DNA of 41,161 bases from Chloroflexota bacterium (GCA_003696605.1 RFGV01000100.1:1-41161); one strand, 5' to 3'; shown: positions 30,418 to 40,124, counted from the stretch's first letter. Notes: generated by a model not told the origin, from the letters alone. Translations and numbers: made by a program.

Positions 30418-33400
30418 TCAGCCAGGTGAATTGCTTTGGTGCAGCCTGGCCGATATATGCGGCGAGCCATTATCGGCGTAAAGGTGGCTAAGGCTTTTGT
30501 GGCGAGATACCCACAAGCCAACCAGACCTACTCGTAACTCATAGGCAGTGGTGGCTTTTTCGCTGATTTCGTTCAGGATATCCCGTTCTACCAATCGGTT
30601 GAGAGCCGTAGTGACTTCGGCTGGGGAAAGGTGGATATCATAATTTTCAAGATGGCTGACGAGATCGGCCGGGTGGAAGGTTGTGCCATGGTCCATCAGT
30701 TGGGAAACGGCCGTTAACAACGCCCTTTCAGCAAAAGTAGATTGCTGCCACAAATACGCAAAATGTGCTTCCCCCAACTTCAACATTTCATCCAATGCCG
30801 TGTTCACATCCGAAATAGTGACATAACCAGTGCGCGTCGTATTTGCCTGCTTTACCAGCGTATAACAAACCAATTGCAAAAAGTAAGGATGTCCCGCAGT
30901 AACCCGCAAAATCTTATCCAGAGCCAGATCGTCATACACCAGATTAGGGGAAACCGGTTCACAAATCAGGCGGCGAGCTGATTGTTCATCCAGATAGCCA
31001 ATCTTGCGATACAAGGCAATATTAAATAACACTGACCAATAATCTGCGCTCATTTCTTCCAGGCGTCGTGTACCCACAAAGATGAAGCCCAGCCTGTCAC
31101 TATGCTGCATCAAGTGCCTCAAATAAGTAAAAAACGTGGCGGGCAAAATGCCATCTTCCACCAGGTTTTGCAATGCTTCGAACTCATCAAACACGAAAAG
31201 CAAAATATGATCTGGCAAAAGCTTTTTTACTTGTGGCAAAAAAGTTCGTTGGAAAAGACCGGTTGGATCGGTTTCCCAATGTTCAAGTGCTGGGATTTCC
31301 AGCTCAATATTTCGTGTAATGAGTGTGTCGGCAATAAGCCACGCCAGGTCGTGGAACAGGGCAGGCATTCCAGGCGTCACTCCCAGAGATTGACAATCTA
31401 TGTACACAGGGATGACATGGTCAGGCAGATGTTGCTCCAGTCGCAGGAGGATAGACGTTTTGCCCGTGCGCCGCTGGCCAATGAGGATGAGGACATTGCG
31501 CTGATCGGTACGGCTGACATTTTGGGCGATAAATTGGAAAAGTTCTTCTCGGCCGTAGAAGAGGGTGCTATGGCGACGAAGAGGGGAGCCAGGAAGATAG
31601 GGGTTGGGAATGGGTTTGAATTCGCGTGTTGGTGGGAGCAAGTGTACCATGTCGCCGAAAGCGAGTTCTTTGTCTTGTCCGTTTGGGTCGTCGTATGTGA
31701 TGGTCAGGGCGATGCGGAAGCGGTCGGCAACTTGGGGTTCGATGGTGAAAGAGACTTGGCGGGTGCGTCGGGGTGGGAGGAAGGAGATAATTTGGGGTGG
31801 GGAAAGGACTTTATAAGCGGGATCGTTGGCGAGTTCGAGGATGATGTTTTCGGCAGGAGAACGGCCGTTATTTTTGATTTCAAATACCAGTTCGGTTTGT
31901 TTGGTGGGCGCCAACCGTTTGGTTTTTAGAGTGACTACCGGATCGGCGCGTCCACGCAATTCCTCTATAGCGGCATTAACCAGCCCAATCCAACGATTGA
32001 CAACGGCCGTTATGAGCGTCTTTTCGATATTTACTTCAAAATCTGGCAACTGGTCTCGCAACTGATGCAACAACACCAGCGCTTCATTCAAGTAAACCAG
32101 ACGGTCTTCTGCCTGTTCTACTCGTTCGCTATCTCGCAAATTCGTCAACACCGGCAACAACGCATCCAACAAAGGCATCCAGGCCCCTTCTTGCTCCAAA
32201 AAGGTCAGCAAATCCATCAACTGTGGGCGAAGCAAACTTAATTCTGTAATTGATGGCGCTTCCAACAATAGCTTTGTATTTTCCATAACCTTTTGCCAGC
32301 GAGTAAACCCAACCCATTGCTCCGGCTGGTTTTCCAGTTCTGCCAGCATACTGGTAATAATTGGCAAGCCTACCAGAGGCCTGTCGGCTAACAAAAACAG
32401 GGCATCGGCCAAACCGGCAATAAGCTGGTCATTTTCCTGACGTGCCTGTGCTGCCAGATGTAGCCAAAAATTGGGTGCGCCGCCAGTGTGGGCATATTTG
32501 TTTTCCAGCAAGAGCAGGCTATGTTGAGGCTGTTGTTTTAAGCGGCGATAAAACCGTTGGGCACGGGCAGTTGGTGTTTGTGCCTGACGCATGAAAAGGA
32601 CAGCCAGGATTGCCAGCAAGATGCTTGCGCCTGTGAGCAGGGTGCGCGGAATTTCACTAAACAGAATACCCGTAACAGGTGGTCCGACTGGAGGTGTTAT
32701 ATACCCACGATGAAAACCATCGTCATAGAAAAAGCGGTATGCCAGTCCTTCTGTGTTGTTGGGTGGTGTGCGGACAAACCAAAATGGTACGCCCTCACCA
32801 TTTTCGACGATGTGGCTTTCCTGGGGAATCCATTCGCCGGTAGCGGGATCGTGTAGTTGTAGCTGTACGGTGACTGGGTCTTGTTCTACATCCAGTACAT
32901 TGATTCTGAAATTGAATTGACCCTGAGACAATTCGACTTGGGGAGCAGTGAGTAAGGGTGGCCAATTTTCCTGAGCGCGGAAGAGTTGTACCAGTCCGTT
33001 TTCGGTGATGACGAGTAGATTGGCACGTTGGTTGTTTCGCAGGCTGGTAATGGCGTAAACACTACTGAAAAGATTGAGGCCGGGGGCGAGTTTTGGGGAT
33101 TCTTGTTCGGCGTTGGTGTAGATGCGCACGCGACCATCTCGGTTGCCAATGGCCAGATCGGCCAGGGCGTCGCCGTCCAGGTCTCCGTAGAAGAGGGCGG
33201 TCATTTTGCCCAGGCCGGTAAGTTGCCAGCGGATGAAGGGGTGGTTGTCGTTGATGTTGAGCCAGAGTAAACGGCCGTCTTCTGTGGCAATGAGGAAGCT
33301 GTCTGGATTGGAAGCGTCGGGGTTGGCAGTGACGACCTGAAAGGCCTCTTCGATGAGATGGTGGGCGGCCAAACTGACTTGGGGAGGGCTGTGGAGCGGG

Positions 33401-35433
33401 AGTGGCCATTCGGGGAGCTGAATACCGCGCCAGTTTAGCCCACGGGCTGTGCCATCGGCCAGCAGTACCAGCAGGGCAGAGGCGAGTTCGTTACCGGGCT
33501 GGTTTAGGGGGAAGATGTTGACGATGGGGCTGTCGAAGACGGCCATGTGGATGATGGAGGGGGTTGTGCCCAGTTTGTAAATATGGTTTTGGGTGGCGGC
33601 GACAATTTCAAACGGCCGTTTCTCCGTCCCCCCCATTGTGAGCAGATAATTGACGCGCTCTGGAAGACTGGTTTCCCAAAGCTGTGAGCCAGATGCCCCA
33701 AAAGCAATGATACGTCCTGCGGCTGTTCCTACCAGAATTTGCGGCTGGTTGGGTGTGTTGACATCTGTTACCAGCAAACTGGTTATTTCGGTGAAAAGTG
33801 GTTGTTCCCAGATTTGTTCTCCGTTTGCTCGTCGCAGTTCTACCCAGCCAACGATTGTCTGGGTGCCGCTGGGGTCCTGGATGGTGGCGTTGCGGGCGAC
33901 GACAAAGTTGGGTGGGCTGATGGGTGAGGTGGGGAGGGTGGCCAGGTAGCTGATATCGCCTCCGGGTTCGATGACCCAGCGGATGGAGCCGTTGCTGTTC
34001 AGGCGATGTAAACGGCCGTCTTTTGCTCCTACCAACAGCTCATCCTGTCCGTCCTGGTCGAAATCAATCACCAACCATGAATGAGGGGCTGCAAACAGGG
34101 AGTATTCCCATTCCTGGGCATTGGTACTGGCCCCAATTCCCAGTCCTTGCAGTTCAATTGTGGCAAAGCGGGCGAGTAGCAACTCACTTTTACCGTCGTG
34201 GTTGATGTCGAGAAGGCGGGAGAGGCCGGTTACATCAATGGCTGGCAGCGTGTTTAGAGTACGGCCGTCATTTCCCAGCAATATCACATCTGCAGGCTCT
34301 TCCACGCCGCCTTGCCGCCGAATAACAGCCATGAGCATGGGTTGGCTGGAGGGAGGGACGAATGGTGCTGCGGAGAGTGAGACAATTTCCTTGTTGGCTT
34401 CTGGTGCCAAAAATCGTGCCCAGACACGCCGCCCTTGTTCGTTGTACACGATGACCCCGCCCACGCCAGTGCCGGCGACCAGACCAGGGCCTTCGGGTAG
34501 TTGGGCAATGGTCAGGGCTGTGATTGGTTTGTTGAGTGTGCGCATCCACACGCGCTGGCGGCTGGCTTCGTAGAGCAAAAGCTGCCCTCTGTCGGTGCCA
34601 ATAGCTATTTGCTGGGTGCCAGATTGGGAGAATGAGATGGGGAGCAGGTTGGTTACATGGCCGGAGATGGGTAAATCCTGGTCCCAGCGGGGTATGCCGT
34701 TGGTATTGAGTAGGGTTACCTGGCTAAAACGGCCGTTATAGAAAGCGTGGACGATTTCAGAACGGCCGTCTCCATCCATATCACTGACGGCAATTCGTGG
34801 TGTACTGTTCAATAATGCCGGTATGTTATTTTGGTATCGCCATTGAAGTTGCCCATTTTCATCAAAAAGCTGAAGCTGTCCTGACTGGAGTAAAACCAGA
34901 ATGTGTTGTGGATTATTGGCACCAGTGTTTACTGCGGCAATATCAGCAGGAAAAGCGGCATAAGCTGCTAACCATTGATTGGCAATTTCCTGCCCACTGC
35001 TGGTTAGTAGCGGAATTGGGGCAGAGCGAGCAGTCAGGGGAATTTCCCACAGTGGTTCACCGTTGGTATTGAGTAAAATCAGGCGATTAGAAATACCAAC
35101 GACGATTTCCAGGTTTGGTTCTTTGGGGCCGTGAACATTGATGCCACGAAGTGCCATGATCGGTTCTTCGGCATCAAAGCTCCACAACCGACGCCCCTGA
35201 GCATCAATGAGGTCAATTTTACCGCTCTGGTCAGCCAGGAGTAGTTCATCTACCCCGTCATGATTAATATCTATTGGTTGCAGGTGGCGTAGTCGGCCAG
35301 ATGCCGAGCGTTGCCAGTAATAATCATTGATGGTTTGGGCATTTGCGGGGGCAGGTCGCAGCCAAAGCAGGCCAATAATTAGAATCAGCAGGATTGGCCA
35401 GCGCTGTGAGTTATTCTGGGGAACGAAGGGCAT
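30418..35433 (-). CDS. Transmembrane protein: extracellular FG-GAP/VCBS propeller, one helix, intracellular ATPase; 1671 aa
   Basis: ATG 35433 starts a signal sequence (12-24 hydrophobic, cleavage after 'APANA' at 32). Residues about 38-900 are propeller repeats with calcium-loop-like motifs: 'DINHDGVDELLLAD', 'DMDGDGRSEIVHAF', 'DFDQDGQDELLVGAKDGRL' and 'DLDGDALADLAIGNRDGRV'. A membrane helix follows at about 931-950, then a helical region (about 955-1155), a CARDB-like beta sandwich (about 1160-1265, 'LVFEIKNNGRSPAENIILEL') and an AAA/STAND-type ATPase with Walker A GQRRTGKTS (1319-1327) and Walker B 'LLFVFDEFE' (Asp1416-Glu1417). The end resembles winged-helix domains. The ORF overlaps the upstream ATPase-wHTH gene by 23 nt, so the two form one unit. 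The ectodomain probably binds a ligand and the ATPase works inside; the ligand and output are unknown. Confidence 0.87.
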   Translation of the reverse strand: MPFVPQNNSQRWPILLILIIGLLWLRPAPANAQTINDYYWQRSASGRLRHLQPIDINHDGVDELLLADQSGKIDLIDAQGRRLWSFDAEEPIMALRGINVHGPKEPNLEIVVGISNRLILLNTNGEPLWEIPLTARSAPIPLLTSSGQEIANQWLAAYAAFPADIAAVNTGANNPQHILVLLQSGQLQLFDENGQLQWRYQNNIPALLNSTPRIAVSDMDGDGRSEIVHAFYNGRFSQVTLLNTNGIPRWDQDLPISGHVTNLLPISFSQSGTQQIAIGTDRGQLLLYEASRQRVWMRTLNKPITALTIAQLPEGPGLVAGTGVGGVIVYNEQGRRVWARFLAPEANKEIVSLSAAPFVPPSSQPMLMAVIRRQGGVEEPADVILLGNDGRTLNTLPAIDVTGLSRLLDINHDGKSELLLARFATIELQGLGIGASTNAQEWEYSLFAAPHSWLVIDFDQDGQDELLVGAKDGRLHRLNSNGSIRWVIEPGGDISYLATLPTSPISPPNFVVARNATIQDPSGTQTIVGWVELRRANGEQIWEQPLFTEITSLLVTDVNTPNQPQILVGTAAGRIIAFGASGSQLWETSLPERVNYLLTMGGTEKRPFEIVAATQNHIYKLGTTPSIIHMAVFDSPIVNIFPLNQPGNELASALLVLLADGTARGLNWRGIQLPEWPLPLHSPPQVSLAAHHLIEEAFQVVTANPDASNPDSFLIATEDGRLLWLNINDNHPFIRWQLTGLGKMTALFYGDLDGDALADLAIGNRDGRVRIYTNAEQESPKLAPGLNLFSSVYAITSLRNNQRANLLVITENGLVQLFRAQENWPPLLTAPQVELSQGQFNFRINVLDVEQDPVTVQLQLHDPATGEWIPQESHIVENGEGVPFWFVRTPPNNTEGLAYRFFYDDGFHRGYITPPVGPPVTGILFSEIPRTLLTGASILLAILAVLFMRQAQTPTARAQRFYRRLKQQPQHSLLLLENKYAHTGGAPNFWLHLAAQARQENDQLIAGLADALFLLADRPLVGLPIITSMLAELENQPEQWVGFTRWQKVMENTKLLLEAPSITELSLLRPQLMDLLTFLEQEGAWMPLLDALLPVLTNLRDSERVEQAEDRLVYLNEALVLLHQLRDQLPDFEVNIEKTLITAVVNRWIGLVNAAIEELRGRADPVVTLKTKRLAPTKQTELVFEIKNNGRSPAENIILELANDPAYKVLSPPQIISFLPPRRTRQVSFTIEPQVADRFRIALTITYDDPNGQDKELAFGDMVHLLPPTREFKPIPNPYLPGSPLRRHSTLFYGREELFQFIAQNVSRTDQRNVLILIGQRRTGKTSILLRLEQHLPDHVIPVYIDCQSLGVTPGMPALFHDLAWLIADTLITRNIELEIPALEHWETDPTGLFQRTFLPQVKKLLPDHILLFVFDEFEALQNLVEDGILPATFFTYLRHLMQHSDRLGFIFVGTRRLEEMSADYWSVLFNIALYRKIGYLDEQSARRLICEPVSPNLVYDDLALDKILRVTAGHPYFLQLVCYTLVKQANTTRTGYVTISDVNTALDEMLKLGEAHFAYLWQQSTFAERALLTAVSQLMDHGTTFHPADLVSHLENYDIHLSPAEVTTALNRLVERDILNEISEKATTAYELRVGLVGLWVSRHKSLSHLYADNGSPHISARLHQSNSPG

Positions 35434-36724
35434 AGCCAACGCCTCGCTCACTGATGATCCAGTTGTCGTAGGGGACAATGGAGCGGCGCAATCGCTTGAT
35501 TAGGGTTTTAAGTCGGTCTGGGTCTTCTTCGAGTACTTTGCCCCAAACGGCCGTTTGCAAATCGTCTGCATGGACAACCTGACCTGGTTGCTGGCATAGA
35601 CGGGCCAGGATGTTGAATTGGGAAATCGTCAAATTGACTTCTTTGCCGTTGATCCAGACCTGGTGTCGTTGCTGGTCAATGACAAATGGGCCTGTTTGAA
35701 TAAGGCCAGTAACCTGTTGGCGACGGACGAAACGGCGCAGTATTTCACTGGTGTATTCGTAACGGCCGTTTTCTTCCCGCAGCAAACATTGCTGTTCCAA
35801 CATACGTAAATGGTCAATCGGGCCATCTGTAATTGCAAGCGCATGCTGTTCGTCTGGTGTCAGGTTTTGCCACAAATAACTTAAGTGAGAATCAGCCTCC
35901 ATTTCAATAGGCGTATCCAGCTGGGCAAAATCAGCTTCAGTTTCCAGTTTTGTACCCTGAATCAATGCCTGATAAGCATGATAGCCAGCAATATGTAAAA
36001 AGAAAGGATGTGGGCCAACCAGGTAAACCAGATACTCAATTAACTCATCGGTGAAAGTGAGATTTGTATGTTGCAATCGGCTGCGCAACAGAGCACAGGC
36101 CTCTTCATGAGAGAAAAGGCCAATGGGTAAAGTGACGAAGATATTGAAAAAAGGAGAACTAAGGATCTCTTCCGTTGCTGTGACGGCAAATAACGGCCGT
36201 TGGCTGGCCGTCAGATAAGCCAACCCATACTTCGTAGTAAGCCCACGCAAACGAGCAAAGAAATACGGCGTTAAATGACTATTAGCCGCCAACAATTCAA
36301 ACTCATCCAGCAAAACCGCAACCAGCACCCCATCTTGAGTGACCCGATGCAAAACACGATCCAGCGTACGATACGTGCCGGGACTGGTAATATTACCCGG
36401 GTGAAACCCCGCTTCTTCCATCGCTTCCAACAGTCCCGTCAACAAAAACTCATACACTTCTTCTGGCGGAGAGCCCCCCAGTTCCTGACAATCCAGCAAA
36501 ACAAACAATGCCTTAGGGGATTCCAGATTCATTTTGGCCCGGACACTGTTTCGTTTCAGATGCAGGAGCAACGAACTTTTGCCAATACGTCGCGGCCCAA
36601 TCAGAGAAACACTTTGCCCATTTCTCAACAAACCCAGAATCTGGCTGATTTCAGCATCACGATTAAAAAAGTCTTTTTCGTGCCGAATAGCACCCCGATG
36701 ATAAAAGGGATTGTCTGCGCTCAT
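35411..36724 (-). CDS. ATPase fused to an OmpR/PhoB-type winged-helix DNA-binding domain, 437 aa
   Basis: The N-terminal part is an archaeal-ATPase/STAND-like NTPase: 'FFNRDAEISQILGLL', Walker A GPRRIGKSS (43-51), Walker B 'LVAVLLDEFELL' (about 134-145) and a sensor-like 'YLTASQRPLF'. Residues about 210-335 are helical with a winged-helix-like segment. The C-terminal 95 residues are a transcriptional regulator domain of OmpR type: 'INGKEVNLTISQFNILARLCQQPGQVVHADDL', recognition helix 'DRLKTLIKRLRRSI' and the wing 'ISERGVGYAL'. It should therefore bind DNA under ATP-dependent control. The same NTPase type is present in the overlapping membrane ATPase gene, so the pair may oligomerise or signal from membrane to DNA. 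Target genes are unknown. Confidence 0.9.
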   Translation of the reverse strand: MSADNPFYHRGAIRHEKDFFNRDAEISQILGLLRNGQSVSLIGPRRIGKSSLLLHLKRNSVRAKMNLESPKALFVLLDCQELGGSPPEEVYEFLLTGLLEAMEEAGFHPGNITSPGTYRTLDRVLHRVTQDGVLVAVLLDEFELLAANSHLTPYFFARLRGLTTKYGLAYLTASQRPLFAVTATEEILSSPFFNIFVTLPIGLFSHEEACALLRSRLQHTNLTFTDELIEYLVYLVGPHPFFLHIAGYHAYQALIQGTKLETEADFAQLDTPIEMEADSHLSYLWQNLTPDEQHALAITDGPIDHLRMLEQQCLLREENGRYEYTSEILRRFVRRQQVTGLIQTGPFVIDQQRHQVWINGKEVNLTISQFNILARLCQQPGQVVHADDLQTAVWGKVLEEDPDRLKTLIKRLRRSIVPYDNWIISERGVGYALRSPE

Positions 36725-36732
36725 AATTTCTT

Positions 36733-36761
36733 ATTGTAATGTGTTATGCGTTAATCGTAAA
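36733..36761 (-). promoter_or_regulatory. Weak predicted promoter of the ATPase-wHTH gene
   Basis: Minus-strand TTTACG (36761..36756), a 17-bp spacer and TACAAT (36738..36733). The predicted start is about 2 nt before ATG 36724, which would give a nearly leaderless mRNA; no ribosome binding site is visible. Confidence 0.4.
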
Positions 36762-37143
36762 CCGTTTATTAGAAATTCCAATTCGCCCGTTATCTCTTCC
36801 ACACCACGGTAGAGATATACCCGACAAATCACTGCAAGTTCGGTTGACCAAAACCGGTCGCTGTTCTATAATTTCTTCGAGTTTAACCGCAAAAATGTGC
36901 AAATATAGTGACTAACAGGACAATTATCTGCTTGATGCAGTGTAATGGTAATTTTGTGAAGAACAACATGATTGCCTTTCATTGTTCCACAAATCAATTA
37001 AATATGTCTGGGTGCGGGGGGTGAGCTTGCCTTGAACGAAACAAACCCAGACGCGCCTGACCCATATCAACGGGCGCTTATTTCTTTCCCAGTTACGGCC
37101 CAAAACAGGAAATTGCTACACTGTTGCCATCTGTGGCCTTGTT

Positions 37144-37171
37144 TTGGCCTGCCTGATACCAGGCGGGCCAA
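37144..37171 (+). promoter_or_regulatory. Strong hairpin in the leader of the first CNNM gene
   Basis: TTGGCCTGCCTG (37144-37155) pairs with CAGGCGGGCCAA (37160-37171) over 12 bp with one G-U and an ATAC loop. No T-run follows, so it is more likely a leader structure than a terminator. It lies about 25 nt before the ribosome binding site. Confidence 0.6.
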
Positions 37172-37205
37172 GTCTATTTCCACGTATGGATTCGATTAGG
37201 AGGAT

Positions 37206-38606
37206 ATGTCCATTATAGTTTTTGTTTTCGCTACGGTGGCATTGATGATTTTTATCAATGCCTTATATGTTGCTGCAGAGTTTTCCACAGTTGCGTCTCG
37301 GCGCACGAAGATTAGCCAGTTGGCAGCGGAAGGTAACCGCATGGCACAAAGCTTGTTGCCGATTATGGAAGATAAGGCACGGTTGGATAGCTATGTGGCT
37401 GCCTGCCAGGTGGGGATTACTATTTCGTCGCTGGTATTGGGGGCTTATGGACAAAACGTCATCGCCGGGTATTTGATTGCACCCATGACAGGACTTATTG
37501 AGTGGATGGAGCCGTTTTTGCAGTCGATTGGTATGGAGGTTTCGGATACAGTAGCAACGACTGCTGCTACTTCTATTTCCACGACTGGGGTGCTGATTTT
37601 GTTGACTTTTTTGCAAGTGATTATGGGTGAGCTGTTTCCCAAGTCTGTGGCGATTCAGTACCCGGAGCAAGTAGCTTTGGGTGTGGTTGTGCCCATGAAG
37701 TGGTCGTTGTGGATATTACGGCCGTTAATCTGGTTCCTGAATGGCAGTGGCGGGCTTATTCTTCGCTTGCTAGGGCGGGATATGAGCAAGGGGCACGGCG
37801 GGCATGCCCACTCCCCAGAGGAAATTGAATTGCTGGTGACAGAAAGCCATGAAGGAGGGTTGCTGGATGACCGGGAGCGGCAACTATTACGAAATGCACT
37901 CCGTTTGCGTGAGCTGACTGCCCGTCAGGTTATGGTACATCGCACCCGGTTGGTTGCTGTGCCAGCACAAAGCACGGTGCTGGAGGTGATGGAAAAGGCG
38001 ATAGAAGTTGGTTATTCCCGTATCCCTGTTTATCAGGAAAGTATAGATGACATTATCGGATTTGTGCATATTAAGGATTTGTTCCGCTTGCATGTGCAGG
38101 GAATGACTGAAATTGATTCTATTATTCGAGATGTGGTTTATGTGCCGGAGACAATGCCGGTTACTGAGGTGTGGCGATTGCTTAATACGAAGCGCAAGTA
38201 TGTGGCTGTGGTGTTTGATGAATATGGTGGCACAGCCGGACTCATTACATTTGAAGATGTGATTGAGGAGATTTTTGGCGAAGTACAGGATGAGTTTGAT
38301 GATGAAATGGCGTTGATTGCCAGAGATAAGGAGGGGCGCATTTATTTGCGTGGTGATTTGCTGGTGTCGGATGTGAATGAGTATTTGGGGTTGGATTTGC
38401 CTGAGGAAACGGCCGATACGCTTAGTGGTTTAGTTATTAGTGAGTTGGGTCGCCTGCCCAATGTTGGTGATATTGTGCAGGTGGGCGACATCGAAATTCG
38501 CGTGGAAGCCATGTCCGATCCTGGTGTGGGTGAAATCTCTTTGAAGCTGCCTGTGGTCGATCAGTTGCCCTCATATAGTGAGTGGGAGGTTGCTGAACAT
38601 GAGTAA
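37206..38606 (+). CDS. CNNM/HlyC-CorC-family membrane protein with CBS domains, 466 aa
   Basis: DUF21 membrane domain with about four helices (residues 1-200, 'IFINALYVAAEFSTVASRRTKI', 'VIMGELFPKSVAIQ'), a CBS pair (about 215-340, 'RVMVHRTRLVAV' region to 'VAVVFDEYGGTAGLITFEDVIEEIFGE') and a C-terminal CorC_HlyC domain (about 360-450). The family comprises magnesium and cobalt exporters or their regulators (CorB/CNNM); the older 'hemolysin' name has no support here. The CBS domains usually bind adenine nucleotides such as ATP-Mg. ATG 37206 follows a strong AGGAGG. The next gene is a paralogue overlapping by 8 nt, so the pair is translationally coupled and may form a heterodimer. Confidence 0.94.
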   Translation: MSIIVFVFATVALMIFINALYVAAEFSTVASRRTKISQLAAEGNRMAQSLLPIMEDKARLDSYVAACQVGITISSLVLGAYGQNVIAGYLIAPMTGLIEWMEPFLQSIGMEVSDTVATTAATSISTTGVLILLTFLQVIMGELFPKSVAIQYPEQVALGVVVPMKWSLWILRPLIWFLNGSGGLILRLLGRDMSKGHGGHAHSPEEIELLVTESHEGGLLDDRERQLLRNALRLRELTARQVMVHRTRLVAVPAQSTVLEVMEKAIEVGYSRIPVYQESIDDIIGFVHIKDLFRLHVQGMTEIDSIIRDVVYVPETMPVTEVWRLLNTKRKYVAVVFDEYGGTAGLITFEDVIEEIFGEVQDEFDDEMALIARDKEGRIYLRGDLLVSDVNEYLGLDLPEETADTLSGLVISELGRLPNVGDIVQVGDIEIRVEAMSDPGVGEISLKLPVVDQLPSYSEWEVAEHE

Positions 38607-40056
38607 ATTGCTCCTGCTCGCCCTGACAATTCCCGGTATTAGTTTTATGGTAGTGGTTTCGGCCGTGGCGGCTGAGGCTTTGCCCGGTATAGGCACCCTG
38701 TTAGTACCAATGCTGATTATCTTCCTGTTGGTATTTCTAAACGGGTTTTTTGTAGCAGCGGAGTTTGCCATTATTGGTGTGCGCCCGACTCAGATGGAGC
38801 AAATGGCGGAAGAGGGTGACGGCCGTGCCCGTACGATTCTCGATATTCTCAATTCCCGTCGCGGTCAGGACCAATACATTGCCACTGCTCAGTTAGGAAT
38901 CACCATTGTCTCACTTGGATTAGCCATGTATGGCGAACCCAAAATTGCCCATTTTATTGAGCCATACCTGGCGCGTTGGCTGGGGCGTGATCTTCATGAT
39001 GCCCTCATTGGTTCGATGGGCTATGTGATTGCACTTGGACTATTAACTTATCTCCACATTGTTGCCGGAGAAATGGTTCCCAAAACGCTGGCCTTGAGCG
39101 ACTCTGTTAAAACAGCGATGACTGTAACGCCCGCAATGCGTGCTCTGGAGCGGGTGATGTCGGTGCCTGTACATTTGCTCAATCAGATTGGTGTTTTGTT
39201 GTTGCGCTTGTTTAAAGTTCCGCCGGCACAGGGGCATGCCCGGGTGCTTTCGCCAGAAGAACTGGAACTGATTGTCACTGAAAGCGCGGAAGATGGTCTG
39301 ATTAATGTTGAGGAAGAGGAGATCATTCGCAATATTTTTGACTTTAGTGAGCGTTTGGTTGGTCAGGTAATGACGCCTCGCCCTAAAGTCCAGGCTATTT
39401 CGGTTGATATGCCGTTTGCAGAGATTTTGAAGCTGGTGACGGAAAGCCGCCATAGCCGGTTTCCGGTTTATCGGAATGATTTAGATCATATTGTTGGTAT
39501 TGTCCATGTGAAAGATTTGGTGCGGCATACGCTGCGTTCCTCTCAAGCCGGGTTTGATATTCGGCTGATATTGCGTAATGCGCCGGCTGTGCCGGAAGAT
39601 TATCCAGTGGCGTTGTTACTGACTGCTTTTAAGCGGCAGCATTTGCATATGGCGATTGTGTTGGATGAGTTTGGCGGGATGGCGGGCATTGTGACGCTGG
39701 AAGACCTGGTGGAGGAAGTGGTAGGGGAAGTGCGGGATGAGTTTGACCTGGAGAAAGAGCCGTATGTGGAGCTGGAACCGGGTGTGATTGAGGTGGCCGG
39801 TAATTATTTGATTGATGATTTGCTGGAGGATGTGTATTTGGGTGAACGGGATGCGTTGCCGGATGTAGAAACAGTTGGTGGGTTGGTGGTGGCTCGCCTG
39901 GGACGGCCGCCTCAGGTGGGGGATGAGGTGGTGTATAATGAGACGGTGCGTTTTCGGGTGCTGGATGTGGATCGGCGGGCTGTGGCCAGAGTACGAGTTG
40001 AGTTTCCTGCACCAGATCGGGAGTTGTCTGCCGAGTTGGAGGAGGATGAGGAATAA
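38599..40056 (+). CDS. CNNM/HlyC-CorC-family membrane protein, second tandem copy, 485 aa
   Basis: Same domain order as its neighbour: an extra N-terminal hydrophobic segment (about 2-24), DUF21 domain with 'FLNGFFVAAEFAIIGVRPTQM' and 'LHIVAGEMVPKTLALSD', CBS pair ending 'HMAIVLDEFGGMAGIVTLEDLVEEVVGEV', and a CorC_HlyC C-terminus. ATG 38599 has GGGAGG upstream and overlaps the stop of the first gene by 8 nt. The two proteins are clearly paralogous but differ throughout, so duplication is not recent. The stop codon TAA is itself part of an AACGGCCGTT copy. Ion transport (magnesium or cobalt) is a family-based guess. Confidence 0.94.
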   Translation: MSKLLLLALTIPGISFMVVVSAVAAEALPGIGTLLVPMLIIFLLVFLNGFFVAAEFAIIGVRPTQMEQMAEEGDGRARTILDILNSRRGQDQYIATAQLGITIVSLGLAMYGEPKIAHFIEPYLARWLGRDLHDALIGSMGYVIALGLLTYLHIVAGEMVPKTLALSDSVKTAMTVTPAMRALERVMSVPVHLLNQIGVLLLRLFKVPPAQGHARVLSPEELELIVTESAEDGLINVEEEEIIRNIFDFSERLVGQVMTPRPKVQAISVDMPFAEILKLVTESRHSRFPVYRNDLDHIVGIVHVKDLVRHTLRSSQAGFDIRLILRNAPAVPEDYPVALLLTAFKRQHLHMAIVLDEFGGMAGIVTLEDLVEEVVGEVRDEFDLEKEPYVELEPGVIEVAGNYLIDDLLEDVYLGERDALPDVETVGGLVVARLGRPPQVGDEVVYNETVRFRVLDVDRRAVARVRVEFPAPDRELSAELEEDEE

Positions 40057-40089
40057 CGGCCGTTTTCGTTCCCATTGGATAGTTCTGAT

Positions 40090-40124
40090 AATGACCGGTA
40101 GAATGGTGGCCGGTCATTTTTTTT
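40090..40124 (+). terminator. Intrinsic terminator after the CNNM pair
   Basis: AATGACCGG (40090-40098) and CCGGTCATT (40110-40118) form a perfect 9-bp stem with an 11-nt loop and then a run of eight T. It lies between the CNNM pair and the next gene, so that gene depends on read-through or its own promoter. Confidence 0.93.

Larger units (their letters stand above)
36725..37205. other. 481-nt intergenic region between the ATPase operon and the CNNM genes
   Basis: No ORF with coding character. It holds the weak promoter at 36733, a 7-bp inverted repeat TATCTCT/AGAGATA (36791-36797 and 36811-36817), and a strong hairpin at 37144-37171 before the downstream gene. I looked for an M-box, yybP-ykoY or other known riboswitch because the downstream genes resemble magnesium/cobalt transport proteins, and found no convincing match. 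The part from about 36900 to 37140 is unexplained. Confidence 0.6.

Noticed and set aside
31102-31929. 275-residue plus-strand frame inside the giant ATPase gene
   Set aside because: Antisense to the Walker motif region of a clearly conserved ATPase; no independent support.
30418-36724. The paired ATPases as an anti-phage (Avs-like STAND) defence system
   Set aside because: There is no visible nuclease, protease or other effector domain and no neighbouring defence genes; a sensory role explains the propeller and DNA-binding domain better.
36725-37205. M-box or yybP-ykoY riboswitch before the CNNM genes
   Set aside because: I could not place the conserved core of either class; only generic hairpins are present.
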